Shown here in pieces: positions 1-8,212 of a stretch of 31,227 nucleotides of DNA. The DNA comes from DASPNH01 sp035626675 (lineage in GTDB: Bacteria > Desulfobacterota > Binatia > UBA1149 > CAITLU01). Each line of letters starts with the position of its first letter. The first letter of the stretch is position 1. Position numbers and translations under genes: made by a program. The DNA is taken from the NCBI GenBank assembly GCA_035626675.1, contig DASPNH010000162.1, positions 1 through 31,227 on the forward strand. Direction: 5' to 3'. The notes beneath the pieces were generated by a model. That model made no database searches and was not told where the DNA came from. It saw nothing but the letters and a program-made list of their open reading frames with translations.

Positions 1-20
1 GCTCCTGCACGTCCGCTCGG

Positions 21-359
21 CTATGCCGCTCGCTCGATCGCCGGCGTCAGCCGAAGAAGCAGGCGGCCGTCCTTGACCATCAGCCGCACCGTCGGTGTGC
101 AGCCGACGTCGGCGCCGCAGGCCTGTCCGGTCTCGAGCGAGATCAGCCAGTTGTGCAGCGGGCAGGTGACGCTGCGACCGGCGACGATGCCGGGGCTGAG
201 CGGGCCGCCCTTGTGCGGGCAGCGGTCGCGCAGCGCGAAGTACTCGTCGCCGTCGGCGCGAAAGATCGCGATGTCGCCGCCGGAGGCGTGGATGACTCGC
301 GAGCCGCGCACCGGCACGTCGCCGGCACAGCCGATGTCGATCCAGTCGTCGATGCTCAT
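21..359 (-). CDS. nirD: Nitrite reductase small subunit NirD (Rieske-type)
   Basis: A 112-residue protein, the usual size for NirD, the small subunit of the cytoplasmic NAD(P)H-dependent assimilatory nitrite reductase that makes ammonium. It has a Rieske fold with both ligand pairs intact: CPH at about residues 47-49 and CPLH at about 66-69, so a [2Fe-2S] cluster is expected. Many enterobacterial NirD proteins have lost these ligands. The ATG overlaps the nirB stop (ATGA), indicating translational coupling, and it is the last gene visible in the operon. Only 20 nt remain before the window edge; an assimilatory nitrate reductase could follow but cannot be seen. Family assignment is firm. Confidence 0.95.
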   Translation of the reverse strand: MSIDDWIDIGCAGDVPVRGSRVIHASGGDIAIFRADGDEYFALRDRCPHKGGPLSPGIVAGRSVTCPLHNWLISLETGQACGADVGCTPTVRLMVKDGRLLLRLTPAIERAA

Positions 360-2830
360 GGGTTTGCCTCCATCGACCGCAGGTCGGCCATGGCGGCGAA
401 CTCGGCGGCGTCGCCGCCGCTTGCGCGCTCGGCCCACGGATCGTGCTGCGAGAACTTCTGGCTGTAGACGAAGCGGTCGTAGAGGGCGCGGCGCTTCTCG
501 AGGTCGTCGACGACGCAGGCGCGGATCGAGTCGATTCCGACGCGCTTCTCCCACTTGTAGATGCGCTCGAGGTAGCGGCCCTGCTCGCGGTAGAGCTGGA
601 CCAGCGCGACGATGACCTCGAGCGCTTCCTGCTCGGTCCGGACGTGGGTGAGCACGTCGGTCTGGCGAACTTCCAGGCCCGAGGCGCCGCCGAAGTGGAT
701 CTCGTAGCCCGACTCCACGCACACCACGCCGACGTCCTTGCACGTCGACTCGGCGCAGTTTCGCGGACAGCCCGACACCGCCATCTTGACCTTGGCCGGC
801 GTCCAGCTTCCCCACATGAACTTCTCGATGCGGATGCCGAGCGCCGTCGAGTCCTGCGTGCCGAAGCGGCACCACTCGCTGCCCACGCACGTCTTGACGG
901 TCCGCAGCGCCTTGCCGTAGGCGTGGCCCGAGACCAGTCCGGCCTTGCCGAGGTCGCTCCACACTGCCGGCAGGTCTTGCTTGCGGACGCCGAGCAGATC
1001 GATGCGCTGCCCGCCGGTGACCTTGACGGTGGGAATCGCGAACTTGTCGACGACGTCGGCCAGGGCGCGCAGCTCGCTCGAGCTGGTCACGCCGCCCCAC
1101 ATCCTGGGCACCACCGAATAGGTTCCGTCCTTCTGGATGTTGGCGTGCAAGCGCTCGTTGACGAAGCGCGAGCGCGGGTCGTCGGTGTTCTCGCCGGGCC
1201 ACGTGGCCAGCAGATAGTAGTTGAGGGCGGGGCGGCACCTGGCGCAACCGCCGGCGCTCTTCCATTCCAGCTCCTGCATGATGGCCGGAATCGACTTGAG
1301 CTCGCGCGCCACGATCAGGCGCCGCACGTCGTCGTGTCCGAGCGACGTGCACGAGCATACCGGCGCCACCGGCGAAGGATCGTAGGCCGCGCCGAGTTGC
1401 AGGCGCAGCAGCTGCTCGACGATGCCCGTGCACGATCCGCACGAGGCCGAGGCCTTGGTGCAGGCACGAACGTCGTCAATGCTCGTGAGGCCCTTTTCCT
1501 GGATCGCACCCACGATCCTGGACTTGCAAACGCCGTTGCAGCCGCAGACCTCTGCCTCATCCGGCAACGCTGCAACGGCCGCCGTAGGGTCCGGCGGGGT
1601 CCCTCCCGAAAACCCGTTTCCGAACACGATGGTGTCGCGAAAATCGCTGACGTCGGTGCGCTTGCGCATGAGGTCGAAGAGCCAGGCTCCGTCGGCGGTG
1701 TCGCCGTAGAGAACGGCGCCCACCACGCAGGAGCCTTCGAGCACGACGCGCTTGTAGATGCCGCGCGAGGCGTCGCGCAGGACCACGTCCTCGCGGCCTT
1801 CGCGTTCGGAGAAGTCGCCGGCCGAGAACAGGTCGACGCCGGTGACCTTGAGCCTGGTCGAGGTGACCGAGCCCTGATACGCGGCATCCTCGTTGCCGCA
1901 CAGGTTGGCCGCGGCCACGTTTGCCATCTCGTAGAGCGGAGCCACCAGGCCGTAGCACTGGCCGCGATGCTCGGCGCATTCGCCGAGCGCCAGGATGTCG
2001 GGGTCGCTGGTGCGCAGGTGATCGTCGACGACGACGCCGCGTCTCACTTCCAGGCCGGCGGCCTTGGCCAGCGCCGTGCTCGGCCGGATGCCGACCGCCA
2101 TCACGACCATGTCGGCAGCAAGCTCGGCGCCGTCGGTCAGACGCACGCCGGTAACGCAGGTGTCGCCGAGGATCGCCTTGGTGTCGGCGCCGGTGCGAAT
2201 GCGAATGCCGCGTGCCTCCAGTGTCTTCTCGAGCAGGTAGCCCGCTGCCGAATCGAGCTGCCGCTCCATCAGCGTCGGCATCAGGTGCAGCACCGTCACC
2301 TCCATGCCGCGCATCTTCAGGCCCGCTGCCGCCTCCAGCCCGAGCAGGCCGCCGCCGATGACGACCGCATGTCCGCCGCGCTGGCTGGCGCTCAGCATCG
2401 TCTCGACGTCGTCGAGGTCGCGGTAGGTGACCACGCCCGGCAGATCGTGCCCCGGCACGGGGATGACGATGGGCGAGGACCCGGTGGCGATCACCAGCTT
2501 GTCGTACTGCGCGCGGGTGCCGTCGTGCGCGAAGACCGTGCGTGCCGCGCGGTCGATGGCCACCACGCGCCGTCCCTTGTGCAGAAGGATGCCGCGGCGC
2601 GCATACCAGCTCTCGTCGTGGATGATGATCTGCTCGTAGCTCTTCTCGCCCGAAAGAACCGGCGACAGCATGATGCGGTCGTAGTTCACACGCGGCTCGG
2701 CGTTGAAGATTGTCACGTCCCACCGCGCGGGTGACGCTTCCAGAAGATGGTCGAGCATCCGGCCCGGAACCATGCCGTTGCCGACGATGACCAGGCGCGG
2801 ACGCGGATGAAGAGATGCGGCAGTACCCAT
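356..2830 (-). CDS. nirB: Nitrite reductase large subunit NirB
   Basis: An 824-residue siroheme nitrite reductase large subunit, normal length for NirB, reducing nitrite to ammonium with NAD(P)H in the cytoplasm. An N-terminal FAD-binding Rossmann motif (LVIVGNGM, about 13-20) is followed by an NAD-binding one (VVIGGGLLGLE, about 156-166). A BFD-like [2Fe-2S] module carries Cys 429, 431, 464 and 467, and a second Cys-rich segment lies at about 492-532. The siroheme/[4Fe-4S] ligands are present as CX5C (648, 654) and CPRNC (688, 692). The start lies 10 nt from the end of the porin gene, so it is within the nrtB-nrtCD-porin-nirB-nirD operon. All cofactor ligands appear intact. Confidence 0.97.
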   Translation of the reverse strand: MGTAASLHPRPRLVIVGNGMVPGRMLDHLLEASPARWDVTIFNAEPRVNYDRIMLSPVLSGEKSYEQIIIHDESWYARRGILLHKGRRVVAIDRAARTVFAHDGTRAQYDKLVIATGSSPIVIPVPGHDLPGVVTYRDLDDVETMLSASQRGGHAVVIGGGLLGLEAAAGLKMRGMEVTVLHLMPTLMERQLDSAAGYLLEKTLEARGIRIRTGADTKAILGDTCVTGVRLTDGAELAADMVVMAVGIRPSTALAKAAGLEVRRGVVVDDHLRTSDPDILALGECAEHRGQCYGLVAPLYEMANVAAANLCGNEDAAYQGSVTSTRLKVTGVDLFSAGDFSEREGREDVVLRDASRGIYKRVVLEGSCVVGAVLYGDTADGAWLFDLMRKRTDVSDFRDTIVFGNGFSGGTPPDPTAAVAALPDEAEVCGCNGVCKSRIVGAIQEKGLTSIDDVRACTKASASCGSCTGIVEQLLRLQLGAAYDPSPVAPVCSCTSLGHDDVRRLIVARELKSIPAIMQELEWKSAGGCARCRPALNYYLLATWPGENTDDPRSRFVNERLHANIQKDGTYSVVPRMWGGVTSSSELRALADVVDKFAIPTVKVTGGQRIDLLGVRKQDLPAVWSDLGKAGLVSGHAYGKALRTVKTCVGSEWCRFGTQDSTALGIRIEKFMWGSWTPAKVKMAVSGCPRNCAESTCKDVGVVCVESGYEIHFGGASGLEVRQTDVLTHVRTEQEALEVIVALVQLYREQGRYLERIYKWEKRVGIDSIRACVVDDLEKRRALYDRFVYSQKFSQHDPWAERASGGDAAEFAAMADLRSMEANP

Positions 2831-2840
2831 GGGTCTTTCC

Positions 2841-4148
2841 TCAGAGCACGTACTCGAACGACACCCAGGCCTTGCGGGTGTCGGTTGCGAACTCGTCGGC
2901 GAAATAGTCGGCGTACTTGAGCGTGACCGTCACGCCCTTGATCGTGGTCGCGAGCTGGACGTCGATCTCGTCGCCGTAGTCCATGTCGCCGGCCGCCGAA
3001 TCGAAAGTGTGGTAGATGGCCTGCGCGGTGATCTTCTCGAGCATTCCTGCATCGCCGAACAAGTACTGGATCGGGATGTAGAGGTCGGCCACGCCGTTGC
3101 CGGGCGTAGTCAGGAACTTGTCGGCCCAGCCCTGGAACTTGTGCAGCGTGGCCAGCGGCGTCTGGAAGGCCTGATCGCCGTCGTCGGCGCCCAGATATTC
3201 GTAGGAAAGGCCGCCGCGCAGCCCTTTCCACTCCACCGCGGCTTCGCCGAGGAAGTAGTGCGCGACGTAGTCGTCGCCGGCCAGCGGCGCCGCCGCGCGG
3301 TAGTCGTAGGCATCGGCCTGCACCGCATACGAGGCCGCATAGTGAGCGATCACCGGCTCGAAGCTCTTCTTGCCGGCAAAGCGCAGGCCGTAGGTCTGCG
3401 AGGAGAACTGGTCGCGGCTCTCGAACTCGACCCAGTAGCCGAACATCGACAGCGTGCCCAGCGGCGTGGGGTAGGCGAAGTGGAGCGCGGCGGTGTCGCC
3501 GTCCTCGTCCTGCTGTCGCGAGCGGTTGCCGAAGACGCGGTTGACCTGGATCACGTAGGCGGCGTTGATCGTCAGGTCCCTGACCGACTTGTTCTCCACG
3601 CGCAGCGAATCCATCGTCTGCTCGTTCTGGCGCCAGCCGACGTTGCCGAAGAAGCGCTGGTCGTCCAGCGTGATGCGCTGGCGTCCCAGCGTCACGGTCG
3701 TCTGCGGGATCGAGGCGTTGGCGAGCTGCAACCGGTTGAGCTCGATCGTCTCCGGGTCGGCGACCACCGGATACCAGACCTCGTCGTTGGTGGTGTCGTT
3801 GTAATGCTCGACGACGGCCAGCGACCACTCGCCCTCTGCCAGCAGCCTGGTGTCCAGGAGCGGCGCGGTCTCGAAGCCTGCACGCAGGCGCGAGGTGACG
3901 GCATGCGCGTGGTCGACGACAGGCAGCGGGCCCTGCTGATCGACGAGCTCGTAGCGCAGGCGGTAATCGAGAATGGGCCTGGTGCGGCCGAAGAACTCGC
4001 CGACGGTCTTGGGAGGCTCGGGCGCAGGCGCTGCAGGCGAAGAGCTTGCCGCGCCGGGCGCGGCCGCGGACGAGCCGGCCACGGCCCCTCCTGCCGCGAG
4101 CGGCGCAGCAGCGACGGTCAATGCGATGGCGACGATACGGGCTCTCAT
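2841..4148 (-). CDS. Outer-membrane beta-barrel porin, alginate-export-like, in the nitrate operon
   Basis: A 435-residue protein with a signal peptide (about 1-24), an Ala/Pro-rich spacer to about 45, then a barrel of alternating aromatic and polar strands ending in an aromatic-hydrophobic C-terminus (SFEYVL), as expected for recognition by the BAM machinery. Segments such as VTLGRQRITLDDQRFFGNVG resemble the alginate-export (AlgE-like) porin superfamily. It lies 25 nt after nrtCD and 10 nt before nirB in the same operon, so a role in moving nitrate or nitrite across the outer membrane is a reasonable inference. The family does not prove the substrate. Confidence 0.8.
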   Translation of the reverse strand: MRARIVAIALTVAAAPLAAGGAVAGSSAAAPGAASSSPAAPAPEPPKTVGEFFGRTRPILDYRLRYELVDQQGPLPVVDHAHAVTSRLRAGFETAPLLDTRLLAEGEWSLAVVEHYNDTTNDEVWYPVVADPETIELNRLQLANASIPQTTVTLGRQRITLDDQRFFGNVGWRQNEQTMDSLRVENKSVRDLTINAAYVIQVNRVFGNRSRQQDEDGDTAALHFAYPTPLGTLSMFGYWVEFESRDQFSSQTYGLRFAGKKSFEPVIAHYAASYAVQADAYDYRAAAPLAGDDYVAHYFLGEAAVEWKGLRGGLSYEYLGADDGDQAFQTPLATLHKFQGWADKFLTTPGNGVADLYIPIQYLFGDAGMLEKITAQAIYHTFDSAAGDMDYGDEIDVQLATTIKGVTVTLKYADYFADEFATDTRKAWVSFEYVL

Positions 4149-4173
4149 CCTCTCTTGCTCTCCGCGGTCCCGT

Positions 4174-5937
4174 TCATGCTGCCTTGGTGTCTTGCCCGCC
4201 GCGCGTCATGGCGGGCCCGGATGTCTGGTCGGATGCCGCCTGCTGCGCGGATGCAGGCGCATGGCCGTGTCCTTCGGCCAGGAACGACAGGACTTCTTCG
4301 CGATAGGCGTAGTAATCGGGATGCTCCAGCAGCGCCTTGCGCGTACGCGGGCGCGGCAGGTTCACCTCCAGGATCTTGCCGATCCTTGCGCGCGGACCGT
4401 TGGTCATCATGACCACGCGGTCCGCCAGCAGGATGGCCTCGTCGACGTCGTGGGTGACGCAGATCGTGGTGACCTGCGTACGCTTCCACACGTCCATGAG
4501 GACCTCCTGCAGATCCCATCGTGTCAGGCTGTCGAGCATGCCGAACGGCTCGTCCAGAAGCAGGAGCTTCGGCGAGAGCGCGAACGCTCTTGCGATGCCC
4601 ACGCGCTGCTTCATCCCATTGGACAGCTCCGCAGCCAGGCGGTGCATTGCGTCGCCGAGACCGACGCGGCGCAAATAGTATTCGACCACCTCGCGGCGCT
4701 GTGCGGGAGTGGCAGCAGGATAGACGCGGTCCACGCCCAGGGCCACGTTCTCGCGTGCAGTGAGCCACGGCATCAGGGACGGTGCCTGAAAGACGACGGC
4801 GCGCTCGGGTCCGGCGCCTACCACCTCTCGGCCTGCCAGCACGATGCCGCCGTCGGTGACGGGCATCAGGCCGGCCACCATCGTCAGGACCGTGGACTTG
4901 CCGCAGCCCGAATGGCCGATGAGCGAGACGATCTCGCCTTTGCGAAGGATGAGATTGACGTCCTCGACCACGGTCAGCGGGCCCTTGGCGGTGGCAAACG
5001 TCTTTCGCAGGCCGAACAGCTCGAGGTAGCGATCGTCGATCGTGGTGCCGATGGCGCGCTGCCCGGGCGAGGCCTGTGCGTCGCGATAGGCTGCCGGTGG
5101 CGGGTCGGACTGCGTGATGGGCACGACGTTGGGCAGCTTGCCAGCGCCCATCTCCCCGCTCGGCGCCGACTGGAGCTCGAGCAGGCAGCCGGTGACGGCC
5201 GCGCGCAGCTTCTTGAAGGCAGGATCGTGATTGATCGTGGTGCGGTCGCGCGGCCGCGCAATGTTGACCGCAAAGGCCTGCCCGAGGCTGGCTTCGGGAC
5301 CGGGCGAGAGCACGAGCACGCGATCGGCCAGGAGCAGGGCCTCGTCGACGTCGTTGGTCACGAGCACGACCGTCTTGCGGTCGGTGCGCCAGATCGCGGC
5401 GATCTCGTCCTGCAGATGCGCGCGCGTGAGGGCATCGAGCGCCGAGAGCGGCTCGTCCAGCAGGAGGATGCGCGGATCCATGGCCAGCGCGCGTGCGACG
5501 GCGACTCGCTGGCGCATGCCGCCCGAGAGCTCGGAAGGACGCCTGTCGATGGCGTGACCGAGCCCGACCATCTCGATGTACTTCGTCGTGCGCGCGGCGC
5601 GCTGCGCGCGGCTCTCCTGGCGGAAGATCGAGTCGACGGCGAGTGCGACGTTTCCCTGCACCGTCAGCCACGGCATCAGCGAGTAGGACTGGAAGACGAC
5701 GCCGCGCTCGGGACCGGGACCGGTCACCGGCTTGCCGTCGAAGCGGATGCTGCCCTGATCCGCAGGCGTCAGGCCCGCCAGCATCGAGACCAGCGTGGTC
5801 TTGCCCGAGCCGGAGAAGCCGACGATCGCTACGAACTCGCCTTCGGCCACGTCCAGGTCGACGCCGGCAAGCACGGGCCGCCACTGGGGCCCCTTGCCGT
5901 AGCCCTTGGCCACGCCGCGTAGCTCGAGCAATGCCAT
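4174..5937 (-). CDS. Nitrate ABC transporter ATPase, two ATPase domains fused (NrtC/NrtD-like)
   Basis: A 587-residue protein containing two complete ABC ATPase domains. Domain 1: Walker A GFSGSGKTT (about 40-48), signature LSGGMRQ (about 137), Walker B LLLDEP. Domain 2: Walker A GHSGCGKST (about 341-349), signature LSNGMKQ (about 438), Walker B LLLDEP. Cyanobacterial systems use separate NrtC (ATPase plus NrtA-like domain) and NrtD; here two ATPases are joined by a linker (about 250-300) without an NrtA-like domain. The domains are unequal: the H-loop is VTND in domain 1 (Asn at about 195) but VTHD in domain 2. The start codon is 1 nt past the nrtB stop. It should power NrtB and NrtA on the inner face of the membrane. 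Confidence 0.92.
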   Translation of the reverse strand: MALLELRGVAKGYGKGPQWRPVLAGVDLDVAEGEFVAIVGFSGSGKTTLVSMLAGLTPADQGSIRFDGKPVTGPGPERGVVFQSYSLMPWLTVQGNVALAVDSIFRQESRAQRAARTTKYIEMVGLGHAIDRRPSELSGGMRQRVAVARALAMDPRILLLDEPLSALDALTRAHLQDEIAAIWRTDRKTVVLVTNDVDEALLLADRVLVLSPGPEASLGQAFAVNIARPRDRTTINHDPAFKKLRAAVTGCLLELQSAPSGEMGAGKLPNVVPITQSDPPPAAYRDAQASPGQRAIGTTIDDRYLELFGLRKTFATAKGPLTVVEDVNLILRKGEIVSLIGHSGCGKSTVLTMVAGLMPVTDGGIVLAGREVVGAGPERAVVFQAPSLMPWLTARENVALGVDRVYPAATPAQRREVVEYYLRRVGLGDAMHRLAAELSNGMKQRVGIARAFALSPKLLLLDEPFGMLDSLTRWDLQEVLMDVWKRTQVTTICVTHDVDEAILLADRVVMMTNGPRARIGKILEVNLPRPRTRKALLEHPDYYAYREEVLSFLAEGHGHAPASAQQAASDQTSGPAMTRGGQDTKAA

Positions 5938-5938
5938 C

Positions 5939-6868
5939 TCAGCGCCTCGCCGTGTGCGTCAGCGCCGCCTGCAGCACCAGCATCAGGCGGTCGAGCACGA
6001 AGCCGATGAAGCCGATCGTGAAGACGGCAACCAGGATACGAGCCAGCGACATGGACGAGCCGTTCTGGAATTCGTCCCAGACGAATTTTCCGAGGCCGGG
6101 GTTCTGCGCCAGCATCTCGGCGGCGATCAGCACCATCCAGCCGACGCCGAGCGAGAGGCGCATGCCGGTGAAGATCAGCGGCATCGCCGAGGGAAGCACC
6201 AGCTTGCGAAGCGTGGTCACGGTCGAGAGCTGCAGGACCTTGCCGACGTTGATGAGGTCGCGGTCGATGCTGGCAACGCCGAGCGCGGTGTTGATCAGCG
6301 CCGGCCACAGTGAGCAGAGCGTGACGGTCAGCGCCGAGACCACCAGCGACTTGGGCAGCATCTCGCTCGGGTCGACGTAGACGGCCGACACCACCATCGT
6401 CACGATCGGCAGCCAGGCCAGAGGCGAGACCGGCTTGAAGATCTGGATGAGCGGATTGAGCGCCTTGTTCAGGAAACCGGAAAGGCCGCAGACGATACCG
6501 GCCGGTACCGCCAGCAGCGTCGCCATGACGAAGCCCAGCGCCACCGTGGTCAGGCTGGTGCCGATCTGGTCGAGAAACGTCGGCCGGCCCGCGTAGCTGC
6601 GCCACCGGACCTTGTCATCCTGACCGGCGGCGACCAGCTCGTCGTTCCTCTTCTTTTGCGCCGCTTCGAAGTCGGCGGCGCGTGCTCGTTCCTGCACGTG
6701 ATCGGTCCAGAGCGCGCCGGCCTGCTCGAAGACCTGTGCGGGCCCGGGCAGGGCACCGAGCGAGGTCTGCACCTGCGGCGCCATCGTTGCCCACGCCATC
6801 AGGAACAGTGCCACGCCCATGGATGGTACGAGCAGGTTGCCGGCCATTTCCCGTGCTGCGACGTTCAA
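5939..6868 (-). CDS. nrtB: Nitrate ABC transporter permease NrtB
   Basis: Inner-membrane permease of the NrtB/SsuC/TauC family. Several hydrophobic helices surround the coupling loop at about 225-255 (TLRKLVLPSAMPLIFTGMRL), the EAA-type motif of this family. Between the first helix and the rest is a charged periplasmic insertion rich in Lys, Arg and Asp, as in other NrtB proteins. Start choice: a GTG at 6913 is open but sits against the T run of the leader terminator. I prefer the TTG at 6868 (309 aa), which follows a strong AGGAGAGG-type Shine-Dalgarno on this strand at about 6872-6880; an ATG at 6847 is a second option. First gene of the operon. The partner binding protein NrtA is 9.4 kb away. 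Confidence 0.9.
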   Translation of the reverse strand: MNVAAREMAGNLLVPSMGVALFLMAWATMAPQVQTSLGALPGPAQVFEQAGALWTDHVQERARAADFEAAQKKRNDELVAAGQDDKVRWRSYAGRPTFLDQIGTSLTTVALGFVMATLLAVPAGIVCGLSGFLNKALNPLIQIFKPVSPLAWLPIVTMVVSAVYVDPSEMLPKSLVVSALTVTLCSLWPALINTALGVASIDRDLINVGKVLQLSTVTTLRKLVLPSAMPLIFTGMRLSLGVGWMVLIAAEMLAQNPGLGKFVWDEFQNGSSMSLARILVAVFTIGFIGFVLDRLMLVLQAALTHTARR

Positions 6869-6913
6869 GCGTCCTCTCCTCTTCCTCGCGCGGCGCGCCG
6901 CATGCGTGAGCAC

Positions 6914-6984
6914 AAAAAAAACGCTGCTCGACTCGCATCCGCGCCTGGCAGGAGGACCAGCGCGAAATGCGTGTCGGCAGCGTT
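6914..6984 (-). terminator. Leader attenuator terminator upstream of nrtB
   Basis: Minus strand: AACGCTGC (6984-6977) is perfectly complementary to GCAGCGTT (6927-6920), which runs into eight T (6921-6914). The intervening RNA can fold on itself (GCGC-TGG with CCA-GGCGC, one bulge), bringing the arms together. The 5' arm is the loop and 3' side of hairpin P2, so terminator and P2 are mutually exclusive. Confidence 0.75.
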
Positions 6985-7007
6985 GCCGTGGGCCCGGCGT
7001 CGGACCC
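6975..7007 (-). promoter_or_regulatory. Tandem-hairpin ANTAR target in the nrtB-nirD leader
   Basis: On the minus strand, hairpin P1 (7007-6990) is GGGTCC, loop GACGCC, GGGCCC (one G-U pair). After one base comes P2 (6988-6975): CGGC, hexaloop AACGCT, GCCG. Paired hexaloop hairpins with A1 and G4 are the known binding site of ANTAR antiterminators; P2 fits exactly, while P1 has G1 and G4. P2 is identical to that in the nrtA leader. The AACGCTGC of P2 can instead pair with GCAGCGTT at 6927-6920. Confidence 0.8.
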
Positions 7008-7053
7008 GTCGCGTTCTCCCGGCCGGCGTGGCCGGTGAGCGCGTTATTAATGA

Positions 7054-7069
7054 AGCACGTTGCGTGCCA
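7054..7069 (-). promoter_or_regulatory. Sigma-54 (-24/-12) promoter of nrtB-nirD
   Basis: On the minus strand TGGCACGCAACGTGCT matches the sigma-54 consensus TGGCAC-N5-TTGCW with one mismatch and the correct GG-to-GC spacing. Transcription would begin near 7043. The -12 C (7055) lies exactly 48 nt before hairpin P1, the same as at nrtA. Confidence 0.72.
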
Positions 7070-7163
7070 GAGGGCCGGCGATGGGAAATCGCGCTTTCAA
7101 GCGCAGGTTTGCGGCGGGAACGCCAGGCTCAGGCGGAGCATTGCCCGCTGTTTACGCGCGCGC

Positions 7164-7180
7164 TGCACATTCGTTGCGCA
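7164..7180. promoter_or_regulatory. NtrC-like binding dyad upstream of nrtB promoter
   Basis: TGCACATTCGTTGCGCA matches the NtrC consensus TGCAC-N7-GTGCA with one mismatch. It lies about 110-125 nt upstream of the -12 element, a typical enhancer position for sigma-54 promoters. A weaker palindrome GCGCTTTCAAGCGC is at about 7091-7104. Assignment rests on consensus and position only. Confidence 0.5.
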
Positions 7181-7262
7181 GTCGTTCGGTGGGAGGGTGG
7201 CGGGATGCGCGGTCGAACGCGTGCCGGGTTCGCGACGCGGACAGGTGGCGCGAGCTCGAACC

Positions 7263-7806
7263 TCAATCACCTTGAACCGCGCTTCGAAAGCAGCTCTCGA
7301 TCCTGGCAGCAGCCGCTTTGTGCGCGGGCTCGTCGATATCCACCGACTTCAACCGGTCGAGCAGGACTGCCTTCGAGGCGAGCGCATGAACTGCTGCCTG
7401 GCGGAGGAATTCCAAGTCCTTCGGACGCCCCGCGATCGCCTTGGCAACGAGAAGATCATGGATCTCCCAGGCATAGTCCGCGAGCACCACGCATGTTGGC
7501 GTTCTCGATGACGATCAGCCGCTCCTGCCAGCCAGCCGGCAGCTTGGCCGTCGATTCGCTGACGCCCTGGGCGTAGTACCCGTAGGTCGCGTGGAACGGG
7601 GAAAGCTCGCCGATGCTGCCGTCGATCAGATCGGCACGTTCGGGCCGGTGCAGGGGATAGACGTCGGCTTCGACGGAAACGCGCATCTGCGCTGGTGCAG
7701 ACGGAAACTGGCCGAGCACCGCCTGGCTTCCGATCACGACGATGTCGTCGTCTTCGACCAGCGGTGCTGCTGCGCGGATCAGGTGCTCGAGCTGCTCGCG
7801 CGTCAC
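7263..7806 (-). pseudogene. Nucleotidyltransferase-like protein (DUF6036 type), frameshifted
   Basis: A GTG at 7806 begins a product with a nucleotidyltransferase-like N-terminus (IVVIGSQAVLGQF, then VSVEADVYP). Known relatives have a GS-x10-12-D-x-D core and pair with a small helical protein in AbiEii-type or toxin-antitoxin-like modules. The frame ends early at 7456. The missing half (EIHDLLVAKAIAGRPKDLEF onward) lies in another frame ending at 7263. Removing one G from the GGG run (plus strand CCC 7466-7468) restores LCLEIHDLLVAK, the family pattern, giving about 180 aa. Either an inactivated gene or a base-calling error. The start overlaps the stop of the upstream partner gene (GTGA). Confidence 0.7.
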
Positions 7807-8119
7807 CGTTCGGCCTCTTCGGCCGCGGCGCGCAAGATTGCCCAGCGTTCTCGCGGGGAAAGCGCTCCCGCAACGGTGTCGATTGGCGAAGCTCTCTGGC
7901 CTCGTGAGACTCCTCGATCAGAAAGGCAGCGATCTGCTGCACCGGTCGCGAAAGAACGACTTTCCACCGCGAGGCGTAGTGCAGGGTAGACGAGCTTTCG
8001 AGCAACGCATCGACACGCGCACGCGCGCGGGCCAGCAGGGAATCGTCCGATGCGATGCGCTGCGCGATGATGCGGTGATACGCAAGGCTGCGCCTTTCCG
8101 CGAGCTCGTGAAGATCCAC
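7803..8119 (-). pseudogene. Small helical partner of the nucleotidyltransferase (antitoxin-like), frameshifted
   Basis: A GTG at 8119 starts a helical protein beginning MDLHELAERRSLAYHRIIAQ, a pattern I associate with short proteins encoded just upstream of DUF6036-type nucleotidyltransferases. The frame runs on as an unrelated shadow after FPRE. Adding one C to the CCCC run (plus-strand GGGG 7855-7858) gives FPPRERWAILRAAAEEAER and then TGA at 7805-7803, which overlaps the GTG of the next gene. The restored product is about 105 aa. The neat ending and overlap show the frame break is real relative to the family; whether biological or technical is not decidable here. The partner or antitoxin role is inferred from gene pairing. 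Confidence 0.62.
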
Positions 8120-8212
8120 GACTTGAAAGCTAGCACGCCGACACGTCCGAGTCAGCGGCGCGGCTGCTGGCTCCGCCCGTCTTTCCGCGAAGGATATGGA
8201 CCGGCCGGACCC

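Noticed and set aside
356..2830. Long open frames opposite nirB and other genes (for example 443-2734 plus)
   Set aside because: They are GC-rich shadow frames, Arg/Ala/His-biased, without family motifs, and the opposite strand holds clear genes.
6869..6913. GTG start of nrtB at 6913
   Set aside because: It is adjacent to the T run of the leader terminator and has no ribosome-binding site; the TTG at 6868 has a strong one.
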